Of a stretch of 64,000 nt of DNA, positions 48,881-59,077 are shown piece by piece. Position 1 is the first letter of the stretch. Each line of letters begins with the position of its first letter. Origin of the DNA: Camarhynchus parvulus (taxonomy: Eukaryota > Chordata > Aves > Passeriformes > Thraupidae); contig NC_044572.1 of assembly GCF_901933205.1 (NCBI RefSeq), positions 30,466,501 through 30,530,500 on the forward strand. The letters are read 5' to 3'. Below the pieces are notes generated by a model that was given only the letters and a program-made list of their open reading frames with translations, made no database searches and was not told the DNA's origin. A program made the translations under genes and the position numbers.

Positions 48881-49542
48881 TATATGTATTTCATGAGTAC
48901 CTGTTGTGTGTAAAATAAAACCTAATCAGGAAGTTAGCCTAAAACTTTGACTAAAATCTAAACAAGTCTAAACTTTGCTGATGTCTACAGTTTGTAATAT
49001 TACAGTTAAAGGACCTGGATGCCACAAGAGGATGTAAGCCTCAGTGTAAGCCTTGTGAGACAAACTACTTTAAGAAATTTTAGAAGATTTTCACAGGCAA
49101 ATGTTTTCTGTGCCCTCAGAAATTAAAGCAGGTGTCATGCAATGTCCATGGAACCTTCCAAAAATTTCTTCTCCTTCCCTGAACAGATTATGTTGACAAA
49201 TATGTGTCAAACAGAGTATGTGCCTGGTTTCATTTGAGGAGGGGAGAATGATATAAACAGGACACACTTTAACCTGTAAATGGAAGACAGAAAGAATAGG
49301 CTGTATTCTTGGTCTCCAACAAAGTGCTGAAATAGATGTCTAGTTTAGGTGATGTTCACACAAGTTGATTAATCTTTAAAAAAAAAATTCTCAATTTGTT
49401 TGTCAGCTTGAAAAATATTGTTTCTATTGACTACACAGACACAAACATAAAATCATTTTAGAAACAAAGTCAGGAGCATCTTCCAAAGTTATCTATGTTA
49501 TGTGATGTTCTAGACTTCTTTTTCCTCTTCTTCAAGACACTG

Positions 49543-49662
49543 TAAAAAACCCCAAAACAAACAAAGAACCCTGCAAAAATAAACTAAAACAAAACCATCA
49601 AAACAAACAAACTAACCCAAAAAACAAATAAAACCAAAACCCACAAACAAACAAAAAAAGCC
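49543..49662. repeat. A/C-rich low-complexity tract (120 bp)
   Basis: The longest of the recurring A/C tracts, built of AAAC, AAAAC and AACCC units with very little G or T on the + strand. No CRISPR-like periodicity or conserved spacer is present. Confidence 0.88.
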
Positions 49663-51191
49663 CACTTAAATTGACTTTTTTAGATCAGAGACTTGGAAAG
49701 ATTGTGTTTTAGATATTAAGTGAATGGCAAACTTGCAGCTTCACTAAAAAAAAAAAGTTCAGATATTGCAAAACTAAAGTTCAGGTCCAGAAGTAAAAGA
49801 AAGGCAGCTCTAAATCTAAGAAATATGTTCAAGTAATAATGTTTGGTGAAGACTACCACAATCCACTGGTTCACATTTACTAGCCTGAAAAACACCCCAA
49901 TAGGGAAGAAATCCTTTTGTCTTCTTTACTCTAATGATTATCAGCAAAGTGAACTCAATTAATGAATTATCAGTGGTTAGTATGAACATTGAAAGATATA
50001 TCAGAAATTCCCTTGCTCAAAGAACTACACAGATAGCAGCTGTGCAACGAAGGCAACATATAAGTTGAGGAGAGCAGCAGAAATAACAGTGTTCACTGAT
50101 TTCCTGTCTGGCAGCAACATTCTGTGCCACGAATGGCTTCTGCAGCCCAGAGTTTGGCTCCTTCCAAACTCCTCAGCTGGGAGTTTAGAAGAGTAGGCAG
50201 GAGATTGTGAATACATGAGCATCAGACAGACAGTGCTGCTGCCATCACTTGATCCTAGGATGCAGGGAGTAATCAATAGCAAAATACCTCCTGTGCCTAC
50301 TTTATTGACTACTAAGCCAGCATTGAGGAAAGTGAATGCTAAATTCTCACAAAGGAATGTATCTACTTCTGCTCTCCAAAGGCAGAATATTGAACACAAT
50401 AGTGTCCGTGCATTCTTCATCGTTTCCAATCCCATACACTCCCAGAAAAGGTTGTAAAAGATATGTATGCCTATGAGAACAAAAAAATATCCCCTCTGAA
50501 AATTTATCACAATCAAAATTGTTAGCAAAACTAAGCAAAAAGAGATTTCAGGAAAAAAATCCTGAATGTTAAGTTTTATTATGTTCATAGATGGATACAT
50601 AGACCTCCTCAGATAGCTCAAGATATTTCCTGGGATATGTAACACTATCCTGTCATTGAACATTAAAAAAAAAAAAAAGAAAAGTTGGGGGTCTGTATTT
50701 TTAAAGGAAGGGAAAATGGTTCAATGACTCTAAACCAAGAAAATTCTTGTAAAACCTCTTTTTGCCTACTCATTTTTTTTCTTAATTTAGTCACTTATGA
50801 TAAGGTCCCAGGTGATTTACCTTTCCCATGACCTTATGTCATTTCACTGAAGTAGTGACCCTAGATATTAATGTGGTTTTGGGGCTGCCTTTTAAAGCAT
50901 TTATTCTCATTTCAGCTATTATTGATGAGCACTTGTTTGCATAAAGGCCTCTTTTATAACATGCAGGGTAGACATTCTCACATCCTATGAGCTGCCGATT
51001 TATTTTGCAGTGTGTGATGGGCTGGGGTACTCCCACCTGCCTTCCCACACAGCCTGAACTCAGCTTCACCTCTCTGAGCAGCCAGAAATCTCTCCTTGAC
51101 CAAGCCAGGCCTCTGAGCTGCTGTCTCAAGCAACCACACACAGCAATGCTAATTGTTACTGGGTTTATTAAAAAAAACAGAAAAGAAAAAG

Positions 51192-51227
51192 CCACACACA
51201 CACACACACGCACACACATATATATAT
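51192..51227. repeat. (CA)n(TA)n microsatellite
   Basis: A CA run with one CG interruption passes into TATATATATG. Simple sequence repeat. Confidence 0.95.
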
Positions 51228-52178
51228 GTATTCCCGCATTTATGTATCTTGAGCCCAGGTGAGGATAAACAGAGCCTGCAGATGTAAGTCACAAGTGTGA
51301 ATTTCAACTGAATTCATATTAAGTGGTTTGAAAATATTTCTCTGGTGTCCACTTTCGGTGGAAGTTCTGGGACCATACTCACAGAAAAAACAAAAACAGA
51401 AAGGAAAATTTTAAGAAGCAGTCCTACTCTGTGGAGTGAACCAGATTCCTACTGGCTTCATAGGGTTTTAGCCTTTGTCATGTCAGCAAAAGTGACCCTC
51501 TGTTGACAAAACAGAAGAGAAAACCTTCTTTTCTACTCTGTTATACTCTTTTCACACCTGCCTATTTCCCTGAAGTGTTTGCCTCTGCCTACAGCCAGCA
51601 GCAGTTTTGACAAAAAAAGATGGCTCCTAAGTGGGATCTCACATAACAATTCCCGAATTTCTAAACAGTTTGTGAAAACTTATATGCAAATCATTGCTAC
51701 TTTCCAGGGAGCTCTGGGAACTGAGTTAACTGTAGAAACTTGACTCAGTTGCTCAGTGCATTTGGTACTGAGTAGTAAGAACATCACTTTTCACTTTCAG
51801 TGCTGTGGGAAAATTTAATTTCTATTTGTGTACAGTCATAAAATGCATGTTCTAACATCATATTATGTATTCAATATATTAGAAAAACTGTCTTTTATAA
51901 GCCTTTGCATGTGAAGTTGTTTTTCCTGTCAGAGGGAACTGACAGGTTGCCTGCCATCACCTACTCTCCAGCAAAATCAGTAGCCCACACTGTCAGTGTG
52001 AAAACATCTGTTGAATGGATTTATTGAGTGAGTCTTAGGTACAAGTTGGGGGGTTGGGGGTCCCCACTGTTTATTACAGCCCTGACCTAATGAACTTAAT
52101 TTGTTGACATGTTTCCCTCAGTGTTTTACTTGATCCCATCTCACATTTCTTTCTACTGTGCTGTTTTCTTGGAAACAG

Positions 52179-52356
52179 GAGTTCCTGGCACATCAGCATG
52201 TCCACCAGTTGCAAATCTACCAGGCTCAGATGGCTACAGTTGGCATGGCAGGATCAGATAAACATCGGCCACTTTCCAGGACCCCATCTTCCCCCACCGA
52301 CTCCACATTACCTCACCCAGACATGGACCAGCCCAGCCAGCATGTCTACACAACTG
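52179..52356 (+). CDS. HDAC9: HDAC9 coding exon E (linker with third 14-3-3-type site)
   Basis: This 178-nt exon (phase 0 to 1) encodes 59 complete codons beginning EFLAHQHVHQLQIYQAQMAT, followed by KHRPLSRTPSSP and ending HVYTTG with the glycine completed in exon F. RPLSRTPSSP matches the HDAC4 Ser632 14-3-3 site (RPLSRAQSSP). This is the first exon used only by catalytic isoforms. The N-terminal part HQLQIYQAQM is closer to HDAC4 (HQLRNYQASM) than to human HDAC9 as I recall it, so the bird seems to keep the older sequence. The acceptor TTTTCTTGGAAACAG has purines close to the AG and the donor CTG|GTAGGG is modest. It lies 39.9 kb from exon D. Skipping it alone would break the frame. Confidence 0.95.
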
Positions 52357-53987
52357 GTAGGGTTCCCTAAAGACTGCTTGTAATAGGCAGGGCAAATGCA
52401 TTTGTTCATGTGGGATCAACAGGCTTAAATATCTCAAATGCCTCCTGCAGCAATATGTTCAGTTTTAGCCCTATTGCTCCTCTGTTTTATGATGCTATAC
52501 TGGCACCAACTCAACCAGTGCAGCTGATAAATCACAGGGTTAATATTCACACAGTCATAAATTATTATCATTGACTAGCTCTAGCAATATAGAAACAGGT
52601 GCATTTTTGGTACCTTTAAGTCATTTATAGCTTTTGCTTTAATTTTTCTATTCTCTGGTTCTTTTCTTTGTGTTCTCGTTGCCTGTTTTGTAAAGAGAAC
52701 ACCAATAAGTTGAAGAAAGACCACCAGTAAGGAGGAAAACTGTGATGTAATTCTCAATGTCTTCATCTGACAAATCAGTTCTTTGCTTCAAGGTCTCTTT
52801 CTCTACAGAAAGAGCAAAGCTGTAGGCATGACTAAGTGCTGATGGCTACAACTTCTGTGTCATTCAACAGTTGTGTGGAGTCCACAGAGGCAGGTTTTAT
52901 GCTTAGGTCCTGGGCATTCCAGTCACTCAGGAAGCATGGGCTGTCCAAAGAAAAGTGATTAGAACCTCAAAAATCTTCAGTCAAAGGAAGGAAAAAGACC
53001 ACAGAAACCTCATTTCTTATTGTGGGTAATCTAACCTTGCATGAGGGTCCATCTTTTTAAAAGCCTGAATGTCAGTATCACATTAGAGCATGGGCAGAAG
53101 CGAAGAATCACTTTGTGCTCAAAAGAAAATAAAAGAGGGGGAAAGAAATACTTGCAGTTACTGTTTATGAAGATTTATGCCAGAAGTATATTTCCTTCAG
53201 CTGGCAGAACTTCCCACGCCCTGAAAGTTCGCATTTTTTCAGGCTATGACCATGAGTTTATTAAGGATAGAGTCCTTAACGGGCACTGCATGTAACTGTG
53301 TGAGACAGTGTGCTCCCATCTTTCCAATCAGAATGTGGCCTTGGCACAAGCAAAAATGTATTATTACTGTTGGGTAACAAACATTTGAGTTGTACAGAAA
53401 CAAACATACTGATTCACTTTCCATGAGTTCCTCCACAAAGAATAGCCACATATAGACAGGATTCCTAAACCAGACCACTGTATTTCTAGTTGTATTCACA
53501 GAGTCCCCAAAACATTGAAAACTCATTCTAAGATCTGCAGAGCACACCAAAAGTGAGCTCACTGTGTGTAGGCTTCACTGTCCCTTTCAAAAATCTGTGG
53601 TTTCAAAAAAAAAACCAAAAACCAAAATCTGCAGTCCCTTTCAAAAAGCTGCTGCTTCAGCCTGATTGCTAAGGTTTACTGACACCTCCTTTTATAATCC
53701 CCAGTGAGGGGAGTAGGGTCAAGGGGGTTACATAGATCTGTGGACTTGTGGCATTAGTGGAACTAATCAAGAAAGAAAGTGTGAAGTTGGGATGGAAAAA
53801 TAAGAGAAGGAATGAAATTATGTACAACAAACACTGAATGGAGATGGTGATGGGAACAGGACATCCTTCGCATAAAGGGCTCGAAATGTGACACAAAGAA
53901 ACCTGATAGGTTCAGCCATGGAAATGCAGACAGTCAGATTGGGCAGAGTCAAAATTTACCCCATGTAATTGCTACATGAACACCAGT

Positions 53988-54062
53988 GGAAAGAGAGAGA
54001 GAGAAAAAGAGTGGAAGAGAGGAAGGGAGGAAGGGAGGAAGGGAGGGAGGGAGGAAGGAAGG
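53988..54062. repeat. GA/GGAA purine tract
   Basis: About 75 bases of almost pure purine: (GA)n passing into GGAAGGGAGGAAGGGAGGGA. Such tracts can form triplexes and bind ETS-type factors when GGAA is reiterated. Confidence 0.93.
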
Positions 54063-54839
54063 CCAATTTATTGCAACTGAGATTATCAGTCCACTGAATT
54101 CCTTTTTCAAAATATGAAACATCTTTTTCTTGAATCCCTGATTCTTGTTTTACTGAATCTTTTTTCCCCCCTTCACTGTCATTCAAGATAATAATCTCTA
54201 CCCATTACTGAAAAAAATTTAAATCCTCCTGTTTTCATCTGCCCTACAACTTTATGCTTCTTTATCTCCATCTCTGCTCTGTACCCTCAGTGCTTTTATA
54301 TCCTCTAGGTATTGGCTGAGGACGGTGTGGGGCTGTACCTGCTTGCAAGCTGCATCTATGCTAATAGCCAGTACCCCCTGGCTGATTGGCCAGAGCACAC
54401 AGCTCTGCAGTTAAGCCTTTCCTTTCTGCTTAAAGAAATCTCTTCCCCTGACATCTGTCTAGGCTTACAGACCTGCACATGTAACCTTTATCACTCCAGC
54501 TTTTGAGTACATCAAAAATAGAGCTATTTTTATGTTATGAGATTGATACCTTTGGAGTGACAATGAACAGAAACTTTGCAACACTAACAGTTCTAATACA
54601 GTTTATGTGAGAAAAAAAAGCATCCCAACAAAACAATCTGTGTGAATTATTAACATATGGGACATTATGGTATGGAATGACTTTATCTGTGCATATTATT
54701 TCCTGGATCTGGATGCTGCCCTAGCATTTATTCATTGATCACTTGAAAGAAACTCAGACCCAATTTTTATTTATTCTTATATGGCTTTTAGAAAATCCTT
54801 TAGGATGAAAGTTCTGAGGAATGTCTGATCACAGTGCTG

Positions 54840-54915
54840 ACCTGTTCTAAGCAGAATTGGGCTACAAACCTCTGGAGGTCCCTGCCCACCTGAGCTATCC
54901 TATGGCTCTATAATT
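54840..54915 (+). mobile_element. CR1 LINE 3' tail remnant
   Basis: A short fragment reading CTCTGGAGGTCCCTGCCCACCT, GAGCTATCCTATGGCTCTATA matches the last bases of avian CR1 ('gaggtcccttccaacct ... ttctatgattctatg') in + orientation. Only the tail is present and the borders are approximate. Confidence 0.6.
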
Positions 54916-55723
54916 TCCTCCCTTAAGAGAGCACAAGATGGAACCAGCCATTGTCCACAGCAGTTGCAACACTACCTTTTGTAAAAGCATGGAAGGAAGG
55001 AATGGGTGTGTGCAAATGGAGAAAATTCTGTTCCACCATAAAGCAAAGGCAAATTCAGACTCTAGAAATTAATCTAATAACATGTCCCTGCCTATTATTG
55101 TTACTCACTGTTGGGGTTATTTTTCCTATTTAAAGGCAATATATTTTTGGAAGAAAAAAAATGGTAGGAGGAAAACAGTTGTAGCAGATTAATACAGGGG
55201 CATCAAACTGAGCCTATATTTTTTGTGAGTCATGAGAAAAATACTTCTGGCCAAATATCTGAAGGGAATCAGAACAGAGATTGTTGTGAGAATTAAGCAA
55301 TGTATACACAGCATATGCACAAGATAATGAGTTGAAGGTGGAAAAAAATAAAGTCCGCTTGATTTTCATTTAGGCAGTTTACAGAATACTTGACATTATT
55401 TAGTTCAGATTTTTTGTTGGAATAATTTATGCGATATTCTTCCCTTGGGTTTTCTTATTGGTACTGCTATTCTCCAGGGCAATTAATCTTCTTCAAAGCA
55501 TGCTGTTAGCCAATGATTTTTAGGTCTCTTGTTCTCCCCTCTGTTTAAAATATTATTAAAAGAAACTGACCCGAATAAAGTATTTTGGAAATGAATGTGT
55601 GTTAGGGAGTCCCCAGCAGGAAAATCTTGGGTTTTACTGACTTAAAGCAAATTCAGTTTCTTTTGTCCTGTGTCCCCTATCATTATATGGTTCAGTGGTG
55701 GCACCATTCCCATCTGTCTTCAG

Positions 55724-55831
55724 GGCCACATTCTGACCTCAGTAATATTGGTGTAAATCCAGAATAAATCCACCAGTCTCAGTGGAGCTGCTCAGATTTA
55801 CACAAGGAATCTGAGAGCAGAATCTGGCTGT
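55724..55831. mobile_element. Near-palindromic old repeat (MITE-like)
   Basis: The left arm (from GGCCACATTCTGACCTCAG through TGTAAATCCAG) is mirrored by the right arm (CAGATTTACACAAGG through CTGAGAGCAGAATCTGGC), so the two 50-bp halves are imperfect reverse complements around about 55778. I recall this 'cagattctgatctcagttacac' palindrome as a frequent old repeat in turtles, crocodiles and birds, but I cannot name the family. The palindromic form suggests a non-autonomous DNA transposon. Confidence 0.6.
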
Positions 55832-57039
55832 AGGCATTTGTTCTGGAGAGACAGAATAACCATCTTTTATTAATATTTCACACCAGTCTGCAATTGAAAA
55901 CAGTTGTCTCCCTCTCTTCTTCTTTCTTGTTTTTTTTTAATGGGGGGGTGGGGAGATTATTGGCTGAATCCTGTTAGGGAAATCCTACAGGCTATTTTTA
56001 GCAGTAAGCTCTACTGCTGCATTCTGGTATTGTACCAAGCACATGTGCTGTATGACCAGCAGCCACACATCTGAATCACTTGCACATCCTAAATCAATTT
56101 AAATGCTTGCAATAAATGAAAACATATATTTCAGTCTTTTCTTAAGCCAATTAATCCTCCTAGAAACAAATTTTACACTCAGTGGTGTGAATATCTTGGT
56201 ATTTAAAAGTTTGGAGCAGATGCTTCTGCCATGCAATACTGACCTGACCTTATTAAACTGATTTTTGATTCAGAAAAAATAACTCACATACAATAAAATT
56301 AGACTTTTAGTTACATTCTATTTCTGGAAAAGTGCTAAGAAAAGAAGTTTCTGTCAACCAGAGGAGGCATCCTGAATACACAGTTTCAGTGTTTCACTTT
56401 GAAATTGGTTGCAACCCTGATACAGGAAATAAAGAAGTGTCATTATTACACCCAACTCTGTATAACAAAAACATAGTAATGTGTTTTTATTTATTAATAT
56501 CATTTCCATTACTTGCTATTTGGACTATTCAAGTAAGAAGAATAAAAAATTAATTGAAAGAATGGCAGGCAGAAGTAATTTTCAACTTTCAGCTAATTTT
56601 CCTTAATGTTTAACAAGCATTTCTATTCAAATCCATTTGATATAACAGCCTGTCCTGAAAGCTTCTGAAAGTCCTGATGCCTGTACAGTTAGCACATAAA
56701 CAGCTTCCCTGTGGGTCAGAGGGATGGGAGGAAACATTTTCTTATCTGTTGGTATAATGGCCACTGCCAAACTGGACAAGCTGAGTAGCCAACAGCCTGC
56801 GGGAATTAAAACTGTGAGTGCCAAAAAAAAAAAAAAAGTGAGGTATGTGAGCATGCACTTTTTTGTGCATATTTCCAAGTAACTTACAAGACCTGATGAT
56901 AGAGCAGTGAGGAACTGCAGAGAAAGAAAATTATTAACTGCTTTGACAATGCCAGCAGATATTTTAAGCTGCATTAGCTTATTAGCTCCAGGTTTTCACT
57001 GGTTCCTTCTTTCTTTAAAAGAAAACAGAACAAGAAAGT

Positions 57040-57300
57040 AAATTAAAAAATGTGTTGCTAATGAACAATTATGTTTGCTAGATAATCATTTTGCATAAAC
57101 TTAGTCATACTGCAGTTAGGTATTATATTTGCGTTCTCTTTACGCTTAACATAAGTGTATTCTCATTTTGGCTTAAATATCAAGATCCCAAAGGATCAGT
57201 TCTAAAGTGCATGAGCTAAGAAATATGGCAGCATAAATATTTCTAGAGCAGCATAACTTCTGGCTGGCTTCTAACTGAATTATCTCAGAAACTTAACTTT
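57040..57300. promoter_or_regulatory. Candidate regulatory block (Sox/Oct-like sites)
   Basis: This intronic stretch contains AATGAACAATTATG (Sox-like), GATAATCATTTTGCATAA (octamer/homeodomain-like), TTTGCGTTC and TTTACGC CpG words and AAATATGGCAGC. No repeat is recognised. It is a low-confidence visual call. Confidence 0.25.
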
Positions 57301-58371
57301 GAATCACCCACGATGTACACAGGCTCTCGGTCAGAAAAGCTTTTAAAGGCTTTATTGATGTTCAATACCCATTAGAGAACTTTCTTAAATAAAGGTGGTG
57401 TTGAGAATTTTGTTGAATCTGGACTTTAATTTTGTATTCAGTAGCAGGCGAATACAATTTTCCCAGAACTGTGCTGGCATCCCCAGTAATGGTGGCATAT
57501 AAGATGTTTTGAATGCCAAGTATTGCAGCTTGGAGAACTAGTTAATCTCAGTCCCTTTCAACTGTAAGGGAAAGAAAAAAGCCAAATATTTCCCAAATGA
57601 AAATGGTCCACATAGGGGTAAGGAAAATAATTTTTGTTCCAGACATGTCTAGGAGAAATGCAAAGAACAAGTAAATACAGAAAATCATTTTTCAGTGTTT
57701 CAGACTTGGTTTGAAAGCCTTGAAAATTGAATTTAGCTTGAGACTACTCGCTAAAATTTCTCTTTTGCTCCCAATACACAGCTACAGAGCACTGTGATAC
57801 TGATAGCTTTTTTTTGTATAGAGCTGTTCCGTCCTCGCATAAATGACCATAGAAAATTCAAAAGGTACCTTGCACTTGCAGTCAAACAACAGGATTTGAT
57901 CCTAATTGAGTAGTGGGTGGAACTTTTCTTTTTAATGGAAAAGGACTCTGGCTGCCACTGTTTTGACTCTCTGAAACACTCATTTGATATGTTTTGAGAT
58001 CTGGAATTAATATAGTATTAGTTAAGCAGTAAAACTGCAGAGTGCCATTGCTATTTTGTAATTTATTTTTAAAGGTTTCTCTAAATTATATTCTTTACAC
58101 TTCTATGCATAACATTTTCTTGTTGTATATAGGTTAACAGCTTTAACTAACTTTACCTACTAGAGAAAGAGAAAACAAGTGATTCAGTAGGGAGACTTTT
58201 TTTTTCTAGACATAAAATCTTTCAAAAGACATCACCCAATTCCCCTTCTTCTTTATAGTTAATTGCATTTATTAATATAATTTCTTGAGAAATAATCTTT
58301 GCTTTACTGGTGTCACAAGATTCACCTCATAAATCAAAATTCAGAGTCTCACCAAGGAAAATGAAATGTAA

Positions 58372-58820
58372 GTCCAGAGAAGGGCAACAAAGCTGGTGAA
58401 GGGTCTAGCAAGTGACTCCTGTAAGGAGCACCTGAGTGAGCTGTGGGTGTTTAACCTGGGGAAAACGAGACTCAGGGGAGACCTTACTGCTCTCTACAAC
58501 TGCCTGGAAGGAGGCTGTGGCCAGGTGGGGATTGGTCTCTCCTCCCAGACAAACAGCAACAGGACATGAGGACATGGCTTCAGGCTGTGTCAGGGGTGGT
58601 TCAGGTTCAGGTTGGACATCAGGAAGAATTTCTTCCCAGGAAGAGTTGTCAGGCATGGGAATGGGCTTCCCAGGGAGGTGGTCGAGTCACCATCCCGGGA
58701 GACCTTCAAAAAACAACTGTTCGTGGCACTCAGTGGTCTAGTCTAGTTGACAAGGTGGAGAAAGGCCAAAGATTGGACTCAATGATCTTGGAAGTCTTTT
58801 CCAACCTAAATGATTCAGTG
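58372..58820 (+). mobile_element. 5'-truncated CR1 LINE, sense, close to exon F
   Basis: About 450 bp match the 3' part of avian CR1 in + orientation: GTCCAGAGAAGGGCAACAAAG, GGGCTTCCCAGGGAGGTGGT, GTCACCATCCC, TTGGACTCAATGATCTTGGA and CTTTTCCAACCTAAATGATTC. Only the end of ORF2 and the 3' UTR remain, with frameshifts. The copy ends roughly 120 bp upstream of the exon F acceptor, so any branch point further upstream would lie in or next to the insertion. Confidence 0.95.
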
Positions 58821-58943
58821 GGATTTTCATCTTGCTGTAATTGTCAAATAAAATCCAGTTTTACTAAAGCATGCATGACAGGGAAGAGTATAACTAGCCT
58901 TTGTCTCATTTGTTTCTGATTTTGTGCTGTCTTTGTGCTGAAG

Positions 58944-59077
58944 GTGTTGTGTATGACAGTCTGATGCTGAAGCACCAGTGCATGTGTGGGAACTATGCCA
59001 ATCACCCCGAACACGCTGGACGAATCCAAAGCATCTGGTCAAGGCTGCAAGAAACTGGGTTGCTAAACAAGTGCGAG
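58944..59077 (+). CDS. HDAC9: HDAC9 coding exon F (start of deacetylase domain)
   Basis: This 134-nt exon (phase 1 to 0) encodes [36 protein letters not shown] and LNKCE. This is the first segment of the class IIa deacetylase domain. The H-x-C-x-C pattern in KHQCMCG together with the HPEH histidines corresponds to the class IIa structural zinc site (HDAC4 C667/C669 region), which supports SMRT/NCoR-HDAC3 binding rather than intrinsic catalysis. The catalytic histidines, the aspartates and the class IIa histidine that replaces the catalytic tyrosine lie in exons beyond the window. The acceptor GTGCTGAAG|G is weak (A at -3), and the donor GAG|GTAATT is moderate. A CR1 copy ends shortly upstream. 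Confidence 0.96.

Larger units (their letters stand above)
48881..52178 (+). other. HDAC9: Large HDAC9 intron, last part
   Basis: A-rich intron leading to exon E. It contains a 120-bp A/C tract (49543-49662), a 14-nt A-run (50666-50679) and a CA/TA microsatellite (51192-51227). The longest open frame of the window (212 codons, - strand, 50025-50663) lies here; it resembles no protein I know and has no exon-type context. The intron ends with an interrupted pyrimidine tract, CTGTTTTCTTGGAAACAG. Confidence 0.75.
52357..58943 (+). other. HDAC9: HDAC9 intron (6.6 kb)
   Basis: AT-rich intron holding a 54-bp tandem duplication (53580-53660), a purine tract (53988-54062), a CR1 tail (54840-54915), a near-palindromic repeat (55724-55831), a candidate regulatory block (57040-57300) and a + strand CR1 (58372-58820) that ends about 120 bp before exon F. 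No further coding exon is visible. Confidence 0.85.

Noticed and set aside
49543..49662. A/C tract considered as a CRISPR-like or tandem array
   Set aside because: No fixed repeat length, no distinct spacers, and the host is a vertebrate; it is low-complexity sequence.
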